Shown piece by piece: positions 15,359 to 23,780 of a DNA stretch of 26,547 nucleotides (its first letter is position 1; each line of letters starts with the position of its first letter). The stretch is from Verrucomicrobiales bacterium (lineage in GTDB: Bacteria > Verrucomicrobiota > Verrucomicrobiia > Limisphaerales > J093). Made by a program: the position numbers and the translations under genes. The stretch spans positions 1-26,547 of the forward strand of contig JACKPW010000041.1 in assembly GCA_024233215.1 (NCBI GenBank). The letters run 5' to 3'. The notes beneath the pieces are model-generated. The model was given only the letters and a program-made list of their open reading frames with translations. It had not been told where the DNA came from and did not search any database.

Positions 15359-15725
15359 TGGGCGCGGGTGGGCCGGCGGGGAACCCGGTCCCGCGTGGGG
15401 CCCGAGGGGTGGGGGCAGGGGGCCGGTGCTCTGGTTTTGGTGGTCAGCACGGGGAATGGATGAATCAGGCGGCTCGGGGGAGGCAAGGGGAAACTTCCCG
15501 GCGATTCTCCTTTTCGCATTTTGGCGCCGGAGCGCCGGCGCTCCGCCGGCTTTCGGCTTGGGAGCCCAGGAAGACGTCCGGGTTTCCGTTTGAAGCAAGC
15601 CGATCTGAGATCGGCGCTCCGCCACAATGAGCATTGAACTGCTGGAACCCGCCACCTTGAGCTTGAACAGGTGTGGCGTGCCTTCTAGCATCCAACCACA
15701 GAGAAAACGCAACCACGAACCCAAC
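15359..15725. promoter_or_regulatory. Divergent 367-base spacer with palindromes (transporter / FIST gene)
   Basis: This spacer must carry promoters of the transporter operon (left) and the FIST-kinase pair (right). It holds an 18-base perfect palindrome (15528-15545, centre GCGCCGGCGC), a second dyad GCCGATCT.AGATCGGC (15599-15615), and GGCGCTCCGCC twice (15537-15547 and 15613-15623, 76 bases apart). These could be operators or intergenic repeat sequence. Motifs like ACCACAGAGAAAACGCAACC just before the FIST start look like the intergenic repeats common in this kind of genome. No confident -35/-10 pair was seen. Confidence 0.4.
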
Positions 15726-16925
15726 ATGCTCGAATTCCATTCTGCCAGCACCCGGATGGTGAACTCAAAGAGAGCGATCACCGAATGCCTCGAGGCTGCC
15801 CTGGCTGAGAACGTCGCCGATTGTGACCTGATCATCATCCACGCCTCGATCGGGCATAACTACCAGGAACTCGCGGACCAGGCGCGGGCGCTGGCCCCGC
15901 GGGCCCGGGTGGTGGGGGCCTCCTGCTGCGGGATCGTTGGCAGCGAGGGCGTCAGCGAGTCCATGAAGGATGTCGCCATCATGGCGGTCAAGGGCCGGGA
16001 GGAACTGGCGGTGGCGCACGTGGACGGGATTTCCGGCGACAACTCCTTTGAGAAATGTGCGGAGCTGGCCGGGCAGCTCAAGGCCGCCAATCCCGGGGTG
16101 AACATGGTTTATTTCCTGGGCTCGGGAATCGACATCGCCAACGACCGGTGCATCGCCGGGTTTGAGTCGGTGCTGGGGCCGGAGGTGACGGTTTTCGGGG
16201 CGACTTCCTCGGACAACATGCGGGGTCTGGTGAGCTACCAAATTGTGGACGACCGGGTGTATGAGCATGCGGCCTACGCGGTGGGTTTTGCGGACCCGAC
16301 GTTGGAGGTGGACACGCAGGCAAGCCACGGGTTTGTGACGGTGGGCGATCCCTTGGTGGTGACGAAGGCCCAGGGACACCGGATTCTCGAACTGAACGGC
16401 CGGCCGGCCTGGACGGAATACACGAGTCGCCTGGATCTGCCGGAAACGGCGACGTGCGGGGATTCGATTCCGGTGGGGGCGCTGGCGGAGCGGCTGCCGG
16501 AGGCAGTGGCGCGTGAGTATGGGAACGATCACATCCTCAGGGTGGTGACCAAGCGGGACGTTGACACCGGGACCATGTATTACGCGACGCTTTGTCCGGA
16601 GGGCACGCAGCTATGGCTCACGGTGCGGGACGAGCCGCGGATCTTTGCGGACATGGACCGCATGATGGGGGAGATGGTGAAGCGCGGGGCGGGCCGGAAG
16701 ACGGTGGCGGTTTTTCATGCGGACTGTCTGGCGCGGGGACGCTTCCTGTTCAACCGGGTCATGAAGGACGAGTTGGTGAGCCGCATGCAGTTCCCGTTGT
16801 CGGACAACGGGGCGGTGCCCCCCTGGCTGGGGATGTACGGCTTCGGTGAGTTTGCCCGGTTGGGTGGTGCGAACACCTACCACAATTACACCACGGCGCT
16901 CTACGTCCTCAGGCGGCGGGCCTGA
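15726..16925 (+). CDS. FIST domain sensory protein
   Basis: The ATG at 15726 gives 399 residues. An upstream in-frame ATG at 15627 would add 33 unconserved residues made of repeat-like DNA. The protein shows FIST_N (about residues 20-215): ADCDLIIIHASIGHNYQELADQ, the GASCCGIVGSEGVSE turn and MVYFLGSGID. FIST_C follows (about 220-370) with HRILELNGRPA.TEY and a late FHADCLARGRFLF segment. FIST proteins are cytosolic small-ligand sensors (amino acids have been proposed) tied to two-component or chemotaxis signalling. There is no signal peptide or TM segment. The hybrid kinase starts 21 bases after its stop, so FIST protein and kinase are almost certainly partners. Confidence 0.88.
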   Translation: MLEFHSASTRMVNSKRAITECLEAALAENVADCDLIIIHASIGHNYQELADQARALAPRARVVGASCCGIVGSEGVSESMKDVAIMAVKGREELAVAHVDGISGDNSFEKCAELAGQLKAANPGVNMVYFLGSGIDIANDRCIAGFESVLGPEVTVFGATSSDNMRGLVSYQIVDDRVYEHAAYAVGFADPTLEVDTQASHGFVTVGDPLVVTKAQGHRILELNGRPAWTEYTSRLDLPETATCGDSIPVGALAERLPEAVAREYGNDHILRVVTKRDVDTGTMYYATLCPEGTQLWLTVRDEPRIFADMDRMMGEMVKRGAGRKTVAVFHADCLARGRFLFNRVMKDELVSRMQFPLSDNGAVPPWLGMYGFGEFARLGGANTYHNYTTALYVLRRRA

Positions 16926-16946
16926 GCCGGGGGGGCGGCAAGCGGC

Positions 16947-19622
16947 ATGTCCTCCTCCTCCCAACCTGTGCCCGACGGTCCCGCACCGGGGGCTGAATGG
17001 CTGCGTCGTTACGAGGATCTGCAGCGTCGGGTGACCCGCTTCAGTGCGGTCGAGCAGGGGTTGATCAACACCCGGGATCTGCTGGACCGCGAGCTGGAGC
17101 GGTTCAACCGGATGCACTCGTTCAACACGCGGGCCATCCGGGCGCACGCCTCGGGGACCTTCCCGGGCATTCTGGCGGAGGCAATCGTCGACGTTTTCGA
17201 GTTGGAGTTCGGTTGTGTCTGGTTGCTGGACGCCCCCGGGGGGCTGCACTCGCTGCCCGCCGGAACCACGGGATTGCAGGTGGGGGAAACGGCGTTACGG
17301 GCCTTCAACGGGTGGCTTGGGCGGCAATTCGCCGGGGGCGGGGCGGAGCCCCGATTGCTGTCGGGGACCGATCTGGACGGGCTCCGGGAGCATGTGCCGG
17401 CGAGTCAGTTGGTGGTGGCCCGGTGCCGCGATTCCGCCGGGCGATGTCTCGGCTGGGTGGTCGGGGGCATCACGGATGAACGAGCGGAATTTCACAGCCC
17501 GGTGCGCTCGGAACATCTCGGCTCGTTCCGGGTGTTCACTCAGCAGACCGCGGCCCTGATCCAGAACCGCCGCGACCGGTCCATCATCCAGCGGCAGGTC
17601 CGGAGCATCCAGCTTTCCGAGGAACGTCTCAGCCTGGCGCTGGAGGCCAGCAAGGCCGGTCTCTGGGACTGGGACATCACCGCGGGCCGCAGCTTCTATT
17701 CCCGGCAGTGGCTGGCCATCCTGGGCCATGCGCCGGGCGAGGTCTCCTCGGCGCCGGAGGAATGGAGCGGCCGGCTGCACCCGGAGGATCGGGAGCGCGT
17801 GCTCGCTGCCCTGGAGGCCCATGTGACCGGGGAGACCGACCACTACGAGCAATGTTTCCGGATGCGGCATCGCGACGGGCACTACGTGTGGATTCAGAGC
17901 CGTGGCCGGGCGTTGCGCAAGGCCGGTGAGGGACCGCATCGGATGGTGGGCACGCACCTGGACATCTCGGCCCAGAAGGAGATGGAACGGCGCCTGCGCG
18001 AGGCGGAGGAGGCCCAGCGTCAGGCCCGCGAACAGGCGGAGTCCGCCAGTCGGGCGAAGAGTGTCTTTCTGGCCAACATGAGTCATGAGATCCGCACGCC
18101 CCTCAACGGCGTGTCGATGGCGCTCGAACTGCTGCGCAAGGCGTCATTGGGGCCCGGTCAGGAACAACTGGTCAATGCCGCGGAGCAGTCTTCCCGCACC
18201 CTGCTGCGCCTGCTGGGTGACATTCTCGACCTCAGCAAGATCGAGGCGGGCCGGTTGGAACTGGAGGAGTTCACGTTCGACCTCCCGGCCTCCATCCGCG
18301 AGATCGTGGACTCCTTCGAGTTGCTGGCGCGGGACAAGGAACTCGGGTTGGCGCTGATCCTCGATCCCGACCTGCCGACCTGGGTCAGCGGGGATCCCAC
18401 CCGGCTCGGCCAGGTGCTCAGCAACCTGATCGGGAATGCCATCAAGTTCACCTCCAAGGGACGGATTCAGGTCGCGGTCGGTGTTCGGACACAGGCGCCG
18501 GGGGAGTGCCGGGTGGTCTTCGGGGTGGAGGACACCGGAATCGGGATGTCCGAGGAGGTGCAGGAAGGGCTTTTCACGCCGTTCATGCAGGCGGATTCCT
18601 CCACCACCCGCAGGTTCGGTGGAACCGGTCTGGGGCTCGCCATCTCCCGCCTGCTGGTGGAGATGATGGGGGGGAGCATTGCCGTTGAAAGCCGGCCCGG
18701 GCAGGGGACGGCCTTCCGTTTTGAGGTCCCTCTGCGCGTGCCCTCCGACCCGGTGGAGGCATCCCTGCCCGCGGCCCCGAATGCCGCTCCGACGGCGATG
18801 CCCGCCCATGCCGGCCGGGTGCTGGTGGCCGAGGATGATCGCGTGAGCCGCGAACTTGCCGTTCTGGTCGTGGAGGGCATGGGGCTGGAGGCGGCATCCG
18901 CCACGAACGGACAGGAGGCGGTCCGGAGCTTTGAGCAGGAGGATTTCGATGTCATCCTGATGGACTGCAACATGCCTGAGATGGACGGCTACGAGGCCAC
19001 CCGGGCCATCCGTGCGATTGAAGCCGCCCGCGGGACGCCCGCGGGTGCCCGGGTCAAGATCATCGCGCTGACGGCAAATGTCCTGGTGGGGGAGCGCGAG
19101 CGATGTCTGCAGGCCGGCATGGACGATTACCTCACCAAACCGCTGGTTCCGCCCCGCCTGTCGGCCATCCTCAGCGGATTCTCCCGGGCTGCTTCCGCCG
19201 CCCGCCCGGAAACCCCGCCAGCCAGGGCCGCCAACCCGACCCGGCGATTGGGAGAACTCTGCCAGGAACTGGATGCCGAACTGGTCCGGCAACTCGCTTC
19301 GGACTTTCTCCAGGAACTCCCCGGCCGGCTGGCCGAACTCAAGTCGTTCCACGAGGCCCGGCAACTGGTTGAACTGGAGCGTGCCGCGCATTCCCTCAAG
19401 GGGGTCGGGCTTTCGTTGGGACTGGATGCCTTTGCCGCGGTTGCCCGGACCGTGGAGGAATGCGCAGAGCAGTGTCGCGAAGCGGAGTCCTCGTCCGCAT
19501 CCGAAGCGGCGGCCAGCCCGGATCTTGACGAGGCCCTGTCCGCCGTGCCGGGCGCCGTGGACCAGGTGGTGAAGGATGTGCAGGAATGGTTGTCCCGGCA
19601 GGAGCAGGCCGGGACGGGCTGA
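16947..19622 (+). CDS. Soluble hybrid histidine kinase (GAF-like, PAS, HisKA, HATPase, REC, Hpt)
   Basis: The 891-residue protein has, in order, a short coiled segment, a probable GAF-like domain (about 65-210), a PAS_3 domain (about 224-343: GLWDWDI, FYSRQWLAILG, HPEDRERV, DGHYVWIQSRG), a coiled coil, HisKA with FLANMSHEIRTPLNG (His380), HATPase_c (NLIGNAIKF near 490-500, VEDTGIGM, GGTGLGLAIS), a REC domain with VLVAEDD and VILMDCNMPEMDG (Asp673) and a C-terminal Hpt domain with AAHSLKGVGLSLG (His815). All phosphorelay residues are present. No membrane helices are seen, so it senses inside the cell, probably through the FIST partner upstream. There is no DNA-binding domain, so the final response regulator is elsewhere. 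Its place between the transporter and the iol operon suggests, but does not prove, a role in inositol control. Confidence 0.92.
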   Translation: MSSSSQPVPDGPAPGAEWLRRYEDLQRRVTRFSAVEQGLINTRDLLDRELERFNRMHSFNTRAIRAHASGTFPGILAEAIVDVFELEFGCVWLLDAPGGLHSLPAGTTGLQVGETALRAFNGWLGRQFAGGGAEPRLLSGTDLDGLREHVPASQLVVARCRDSAGRCLGWVVGGITDERAEFHSPVRSEHLGSFRVFTQQTAALIQNRRDRSIIQRQVRSIQLSEERLSLALEASKAGLWDWDITAGRSFYSRQWLAILGHAPGEVSSAPEEWSGRLHPEDRERVLAALEAHVTGETDHYEQCFRMRHRDGHYVWIQSRGRALRKAGEGPHRMVGTHLDISAQKEMERRLREAEEAQRQAREQAESASRAKSVFLANMSHEIRTPLNGVSMALELLRKASLGPGQEQLVNAAEQSSRTLLRLLGDILDLSKIEAGRLELEEFTFDLPASIREIVDSFELLARDKELGLALILDPDLPTWVSGDPTRLGQVLSNLIGNAIKFTSKGRIQVAVGVRTQAPGECRVVFGVEDTGIGMSEEVQEGLFTPFMQADSSTTRRFGGTGLGLAISRLLVEMMGGSIAVESRPGQGTAFRFEVPLRVPSDPVEASLPAAPNAAPTAMPAHAGRVLVAEDDRVSRELAVLVVEGMGLEAASATNGQEAVRSFEQEDFDVILMDCNMPEMDGYEATRAIRAIEAARGTPAGARVKIIALTANVLVGERERCLQAGMDDYLTKPLVPPRLSAILSGFSRAASAARPETPPARAANPTRRLGELCQELDAELVRQLASDFLQELPGRLAELKSFHEARQLVELERAAHSLKGVGLSLGLDAFAAVARTVEECAEQCREAESSSASEAAASPDLDEALSAVPGAVDQVVKDVQEWLSRQEQAGTG

Positions 19623-19648
19623 CTTCGGGCACGCACCTGCCTTGCGAC

Positions 19649-19685
19649 GTGTCGGGTCCGATTTGTTGCTGGTGTCGGGCCGGAT
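19649..19685 (+). promoter_or_regulatory. Direct repeat pair upstream of iolB (possible operator)
   Basis: GTGTCGGGTCCGAT (19649-19662) and GTGTCGGGCCGGAT (19672-19685) are 14-mers with two differences, spaced 23 bases start to start, roughly two helical turns. They lie 35-71 bases before the iolB ATG in the 97-base spacer after the kinase gene. This could be a regulator site for the iol operon. No regulator gene is present to support it. Confidence 0.25.
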
Positions 19686-19719
19686 GATGAGGCATAACCC
19701 GCGCGTTCAATGACTGCCC

Positions 19720-20637
19720 ATGACCGCCCAATGTCCGATGCAGTATGACGCCGACAACCTGCTGGTCCGCCCCGGGAGTGACCCTGCGGATCCGGGGTTG
19801 ATCCTGCGGATCACACCGCAACTCGCCGGCTGGGATTTCATTCACTTCGAGGTGCGCCGTTTGGCTGAAGGCGAGCAGTGGTCTTTTGCGACCGGGGAGC
19901 ACGAGCTGGCGCTCGTCAACCTCACCGGTTCGTACGCGGTTGCCTCGAATCGCGGCAACTGGAGCGGGGTGGGCGGTCGGAGGGACGTGTTTTCCGGCGC
20001 GGCTCACGCGCTTTATCTTCCGCGTGGCACGGAGTTCACGGTGACCGCCGAGCAGGCGGGGGACTTCGCCGTCGGCTGGGTGCCGACGGACGAGGATCAC
20101 GAGCCCTGGCTCATCCGTCCGGAGCAGGTGCAACGCTCGATCCGGGGTGGCGACAACGTGAGCCGGCAGATCAACGATCTCCTGCCGCCCGGTTCGCCGG
20201 TGCATCGGTTGGTGCTGGTGGAGGTCTACACGCCCAGCGGCAACTGGAGCAGTTATCCGCCCCACAAGCACGACCGGCACGTGGTCGACGCCGAAGGCAA
20301 CCTGATCGAGGCCGATCTCGAGGAGGTCTATTTCTACAAGCTGGATCGCCCGGAGGGATACGCCTGCCAACGGGTCTACACGGATGGAAGTTCGCCCCTG
20401 CACGCGGCCGGTTGCCCGATCGACGCTCTGATCCGCGCCGAGGACAACTGCGCGGTCCTCGTGCCGGAAGGCTACCATCCCGTGGTCAGCGCGCCGGGTT
20501 ACACGACCTATTATCTGAACGTGCTTGCCGGCAGCGCCCAGAGCCTGGCGAACCAGGACGATCCCCGTTACACGTGGGTGAAGGAGCATTACCGCTTGGT
20601 CGATCCGCGCCTGCCGCTGTACGGCGACGGATCTTGA
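19720..20637 (+). CDS. iolB: 5-deoxy-glucuronate isomerase
   Basis: The 305-residue protein matches IolB: a two-cupin soluble enzyme converting 5-deoxy-D-glucuronate to 2-deoxy-5-keto-D-gluconate in inositol breakdown. Diagnostic segments are GWDFIHFEVRRL (37-48), YLPRGTEF, YPPHKHD (His182, His184), LEEVYFYKL (Glu201/Glu202) and PEGYHPVV (His253); the His and Glu residues are the metal ligands of the C-terminal cupin. The length is slightly above the usual ~270 owing to a longer N-terminus. The start at 19720 is the first ATG; 19738 (MQYDAD) is an alternative. It is the first gene of iolBCDEG and is separated from iolC by a 183-base spacer carrying an inverted-repeat element. Confidence 0.93.
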   Translation: MTAQCPMQYDADNLLVRPGSDPADPGLILRITPQLAGWDFIHFEVRRLAEGEQWSFATGEHELALVNLTGSYAVASNRGNWSGVGGRRDVFSGAAHALYLPRGTEFTVTAEQAGDFAVGWVPTDEDHEPWLIRPEQVQRSIRGGDNVSRQINDLLPPGSPVHRLVLVEVYTPSGNWSSYPPHKHDRHVVDAEGNLIEADLEEVYFYKLDRPEGYACQRVYTDGSSPLHAAGCPIDALIRAEDNCAVLVPEGYHPVVSAPGYTTYYLNVLAGSAQSLANQDDPRYTWVKEHYRLVDPRLPLYGDGS

Positions 20638-20787
20638 CCACGAATGAACCCAAATGGACACGAATAGGGAGAGAACAACGGACGGAGGGGGGAACTTCTC
20701 CGGGATCTCCTGCCGGGCGGAATCCAGGCCCCTTCCCCGCCGGGAAGAGCGGTTTCTGGATTCGTGTCCAACCGTGTTGATTCGTGG
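20638..20787. repeat. Inverted-repeat element between iolB and iolC
   Basis: A 28-base left arm (20638-20665, starting CCACGAATGAAC and ending GGACACGAAT) pairs with a right arm (20760-20787) that is its reverse complement apart from about five mismatches in the middle. The spacer between arms is 94 bases. The left arm starts directly after the iolB stop codon. The arms consist of ACGAAT-type units related to the tandem repeat at 4561-4587. In the operon transcript it would form a long stem between iolB and iolC. Confidence 0.65.
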
Positions 20788-20820
20788 TTTCTTCCCCACG
20801 CAGCCTGCTGCATCCGCCTC

Positions 20821-21852
20821 ATGACCCTCCCGGAGAAAGCCTTCGATACCCTGCACATGGGTCGGTCCTCGATCGACCTCTACAGCCTGGATGTCGGGGC
20901 TGCGTTCGCGGACATCACGAAATTCGCGGCCTACGTGGGGGGCTCCCCGACCAACATCAGCGTCGGCGGCCGGCGGTTGGGGTTGAACACCGTCGTGCTC
21001 ACAGCGCTGGGAGAGGATCCGGTGGGCGATTTCATTCACCGTTTCCTCGTCGCAGAAGGGGTGGTGACGGACTTTGTGCCGCGCAAACCCGGTCACCGGA
21101 CCAGCGCCGTGGTGTTGGGGATCGAGCCGCCCGACCGTTTCCCGCTCGTCTACTACCGGGACAACTGTGCGGACATCGAACTGACCATCGACGATGTGCT
21201 GGCCGCACCGGTCCCGCAGTGTCGTGTCTTCCAATTCGCGGGCACGAACCTCTGCCGCGAGCCGAGTCGAAGCGCCACGTTGTTCGCCGCCGAATGGGCC
21301 CGGCAATGCGGGGTGGAGGTGGTGATGGACATCGATTTCCGGCCCGACCAATGGCATGACCCGCGGGCGTTTGGTGTCGTGGTGCGGTCGGCGTTGCGCC
21401 TGGTGGACATCGTGCTCGGGACGCAGGACGAGTTGAACGCTGCGATGTTGACCGATCCCGCCGTCGTTGAACGGACGACCTCGGTGTCGGACACGAAAGT
21501 CAAGGGCGACGTCGAACAGTCCATTGCCACGCTGCTGGGTTTGGGGCCGCGGGCGGTTCTCGAGAAGCGCGGCGAGCAGGGTGCCCGCGTGCACCTGGCC
21601 CGGGGACAGGACACCCCCGAGGTGATCGAGGCGCCGGGTTATCCGGTGGAGATCGCGAACATTCTCGGCGCCGGCGACGCCTTTGCCGCGGGATTCCTCC
21701 ATGGCCACCTGCAGGGATGGGGCTGGCGCAAGGCGGCCCGGTTGGGGAACGCCTGCGGCGCCATCGTGGTGACCCAGCACGGCTGCGCGAATTTCATGCC
21801 GCACCTCGACGAGGTGATGGCTTTTGCCACCGCGCGTGGTGGACTCGATTGA
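20821..21852 (+). CDS. iolC: 5-dehydro-2-deoxygluconokinase
   Basis: The 343-residue PfkB-family kinase phosphorylates 2-deoxy-5-keto-D-gluconate at O-6 in the inositol pathway. Evidence is the opening KAFDTLHMGRSSIDLYS, the substrate motif YVGGSPTNISVGGRRLG (near residues 38-54), YYRDNCADIEL, MDIDFRPDQW, VLGTQDELN, and the PfkB signature ILGAGDAFAAGF with catalytic Asp286. RSSIDL and YRD.CAD distinguish IolC from ribokinase or KdgK. The start at 20821 aligns EKAFD as in known IolC; an in-frame GTG at 20764 lies within the inverted-repeat element and is unlikely. It is a single-domain IolC without the C-terminal aldolase-like DUF2090 fusion found in some bacteria. Confidence 0.93.
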   Translation: MTLPEKAFDTLHMGRSSIDLYSLDVGAAFADITKFAAYVGGSPTNISVGGRRLGLNTVVLTALGEDPVGDFIHRFLVAEGVVTDFVPRKPGHRTSAVVLGIEPPDRFPLVYYRDNCADIELTIDDVLAAPVPQCRVFQFAGTNLCREPSRSATLFAAEWARQCGVEVVMDIDFRPDQWHDPRAFGVVVRSALRLVDIVLGTQDELNAAMLTDPAVVERTTSVSDTKVKGDVEQSIATLLGLGPRAVLEKRGEQGARVHLARGQDTPEVIEAPGYPVEIANILGAGDAFAAGFLHGHLQGWGWRKAARLGNACGAIVVTQHGCANFMPHLDEVMAFATARGGLD

Positions 21853-21890
21853 TCAACCCGCAATCCGGAGACCGCAAACCGATCAGACTT

Positions 21891-23768
21891 ATGAAGACCG
21901 AACGACTGACCATGGCCCAGGCCCTGGTGAAATTCCTGACGCAGCAACACGTGGAACGCGACGGCGTGGAGCAGCCGTTCTTCGCCGGCTGCTTTGGCAT
22001 CTTTGGCCACGGCAACGTCAGCGGGATCGGCCAGGCGCTGCAGCAGTACCCGGAACTGCGCTACCACCAGACCCGCAACGAGCAGGCCATGGTCCACACC
22101 GCTGTCGCCTACGCGAAGGTGAAGAACCGGCTGCAGACCCTGGTCTGCACCTCCTCCATCGGGCCCGGCGCCACCAACATGATCACCGGCGCCGCCGTCG
22201 CCACCACCAACCGCCTCCCCGTGCTCCTTCTGCCGGGCGACATCTTCGCCCGCCGCAACGTCGCCCCGGTCCTGCAGCAGCTCGAGTCTGAACACACCCA
22301 GGACATTTCCGTGAACGACTGCTTCAAACCGGTCAGTCGCTACTGGGACCGGATCAACCGTCCGGATCAGCTCATCACCGCGTTGCCCGAGATGATGCGG
22401 GTTCTGACCAGCCCGGCCGAAACCGGGGCCGTCACCCTCGCCCTTCCGGAGGACACCCAGACCGAGGCGTACGACTATCCGGTGGAGCTGTTCCGCAAGC
22501 GGGTCTGGCACATTCCACGCAACCGGGCCGACACGGCTTCGCTGGCGCTGGCGGCGGAGTGGATTCGCGCGGCGAAACGTCCGTTGATCGTGGCCGGTGG
22601 CGGTGTGATCTACAGCGAGGCCACGGAAACGCTCAAGGCGTTCGTCGAGCAGACGGGCATTCCCGTGGGTGAAACGATGGCGGGCAAGGGCAGCCTGTGC
22701 TTCGACCATCCGTTGAACCTGGGGGCCATTGGCGTGACCGGAAACCTGGCCGCGAACCGTGTGGCCCAGACCGCCGATCTGGTCATCGGGATTGGCACGC
22801 GCTACAGCGATTTCACCACCATGAGCAAGACCGCGTTCCAGGATCCGAACGTGCGCTTCATCAATATCAACGTGGGCGAGTTCGATGCCGGCAAGCACTA
22901 CGCGCTGCCGTTGGTCGCCGACGCGAAAGTGACCCTGGAAGAGGTTTCCGGGCTGGTCCAGGGCTGGCAGGCACCGGCCGTCCACCAGGAAACCGCCCGC
23001 CGGCTGCACACGGAATGGGAGGCCGAGGTGGATCGCATTTATGCGATTCGTCACCAACCGCTCCCGAGCCAGGGCGAACTGATTGGCGCGGTGAATGAAC
23101 TCAGCGATCCGTCGGCCATCATGATCAACGCGGCCGGCAGCATGCCGGGCGACCTCCACAAGTGCTGGCGCGCGCGGCATCCGAAGAGCTTCCATCTCGA
23201 ATACGGCTACAGTTGCATGGGCTACGAGATCGCCGGCGGATTGGGGATCAAGATGGCCGCACCCGAACGCGACGTCTACGTCATGGTCGGTGACGGCAGC
23301 TACCTCATGCTCGGCAACGAGATCGTCACGTCGATCCAGGAAGGGCAGAAGCTGATCATCGTCCTGATGGACAACAGCGGGTTCAACAGCATCGGCGGGT
23401 TGAGCCGGTCGTTGGGGCAGCAGGGTTTCGGGACGCGCTATGTCTATCCCGAGGACAACCGGTTGCCGGGCGACGACGCGGGCGAGAAGGTGCGCGCGTT
23501 GCCGGTGGATCTGGCAATGAACGCCCGCGGACTTGGGGCGGAGGTCATCGAATGCCACAGTTACGATGACTTCACCGCCGCCCTGACCCGGGCGCGCAAG
23601 GCGGAGCAAACGGTTGTCATCCATGTCCGCAACGATCGCTACGCCGGCATCGGCGGCTATGACAGTTGGTGGGATGTGCCACCGGCCGAGGTGAGCGAAA
23701 TGGAGGCGGTGCGCGAAGCCCGGAAGGGCTGGCTCGAGAAGCGTGCGCAGGAACGTTATTACGCCTGA
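21891..23768 (+). CDS. iolD: 3D-(3,5/4)-trihydroxycyclohexane-1,2-dione hydrolase
   Basis: The 625-residue protein is a thiamine-diphosphate enzyme of the acetolactate-synthase fold that hydrolyses the diketo-inositol ring to 5-deoxy-glucuronate. Visible are the IolD opening ERLTMAQALVKFL, GIFGHGNVSGIGQAL, the activating glutamate in RNEQAMVHTA (Glu64), SSIGPGATNMITGA, a central Rossmann domain with RPLIVAGGGVIYS, and the C-terminal ThDP motif GDGSYLMLGNE...IVLMDNSGFNSIGGL (about 465-505). FGTRY and YAGIGGYDSWWDVP near the end are typical of IolD. The length is within the family range (about 620-640). The start is the ATG at 21891, 38 bases after iolC. Confidence 0.95.
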   Translation: MKTERLTMAQALVKFLTQQHVERDGVEQPFFAGCFGIFGHGNVSGIGQALQQYPELRYHQTRNEQAMVHTAVAYAKVKNRLQTLVCTSSIGPGATNMITGAAVATTNRLPVLLLPGDIFARRNVAPVLQQLESEHTQDISVNDCFKPVSRYWDRINRPDQLITALPEMMRVLTSPAETGAVTLALPEDTQTEAYDYPVELFRKRVWHIPRNRADTASLALAAEWIRAAKRPLIVAGGGVIYSEATETLKAFVEQTGIPVGETMAGKGSLCFDHPLNLGAIGVTGNLAANRVAQTADLVIGIGTRYSDFTTMSKTAFQDPNVRFININVGEFDAGKHYALPLVADAKVTLEEVSGLVQGWQAPAVHQETARRLHTEWEAEVDRIYAIRHQPLPSQGELIGAVNELSDPSAIMINAAGSMPGDLHKCWRARHPKSFHLEYGYSCMGYEIAGGLGIKMAAPERDVYVMVGDGSYLMLGNEIVTSIQEGQKLIIVLMDNSGFNSIGGLSRSLGQQGFGTRYVYPEDNRLPGDDAGEKVRALPVDLAMNARGLGAEVIECHSYDDFTAALTRARKAEQTVVIHVRNDRYAGIGGYDSWWDVPPAEVSEMEAVREARKGWLEKRAQERYYA

Positions 23769-23780
23769 TCGACTGTCGTC

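Noticed and set aside
15627..15725. Upstream ATG for the FIST gene
   Set aside because: The added residues have no conservation signal and are encoded in repeat-like spacer DNA.
20764..20820. GTG start for iolC at 20764
   Set aside because: It lies inside the right arm of the inverted repeat, and the IolC-typical opening starts after the ATG at 20821.
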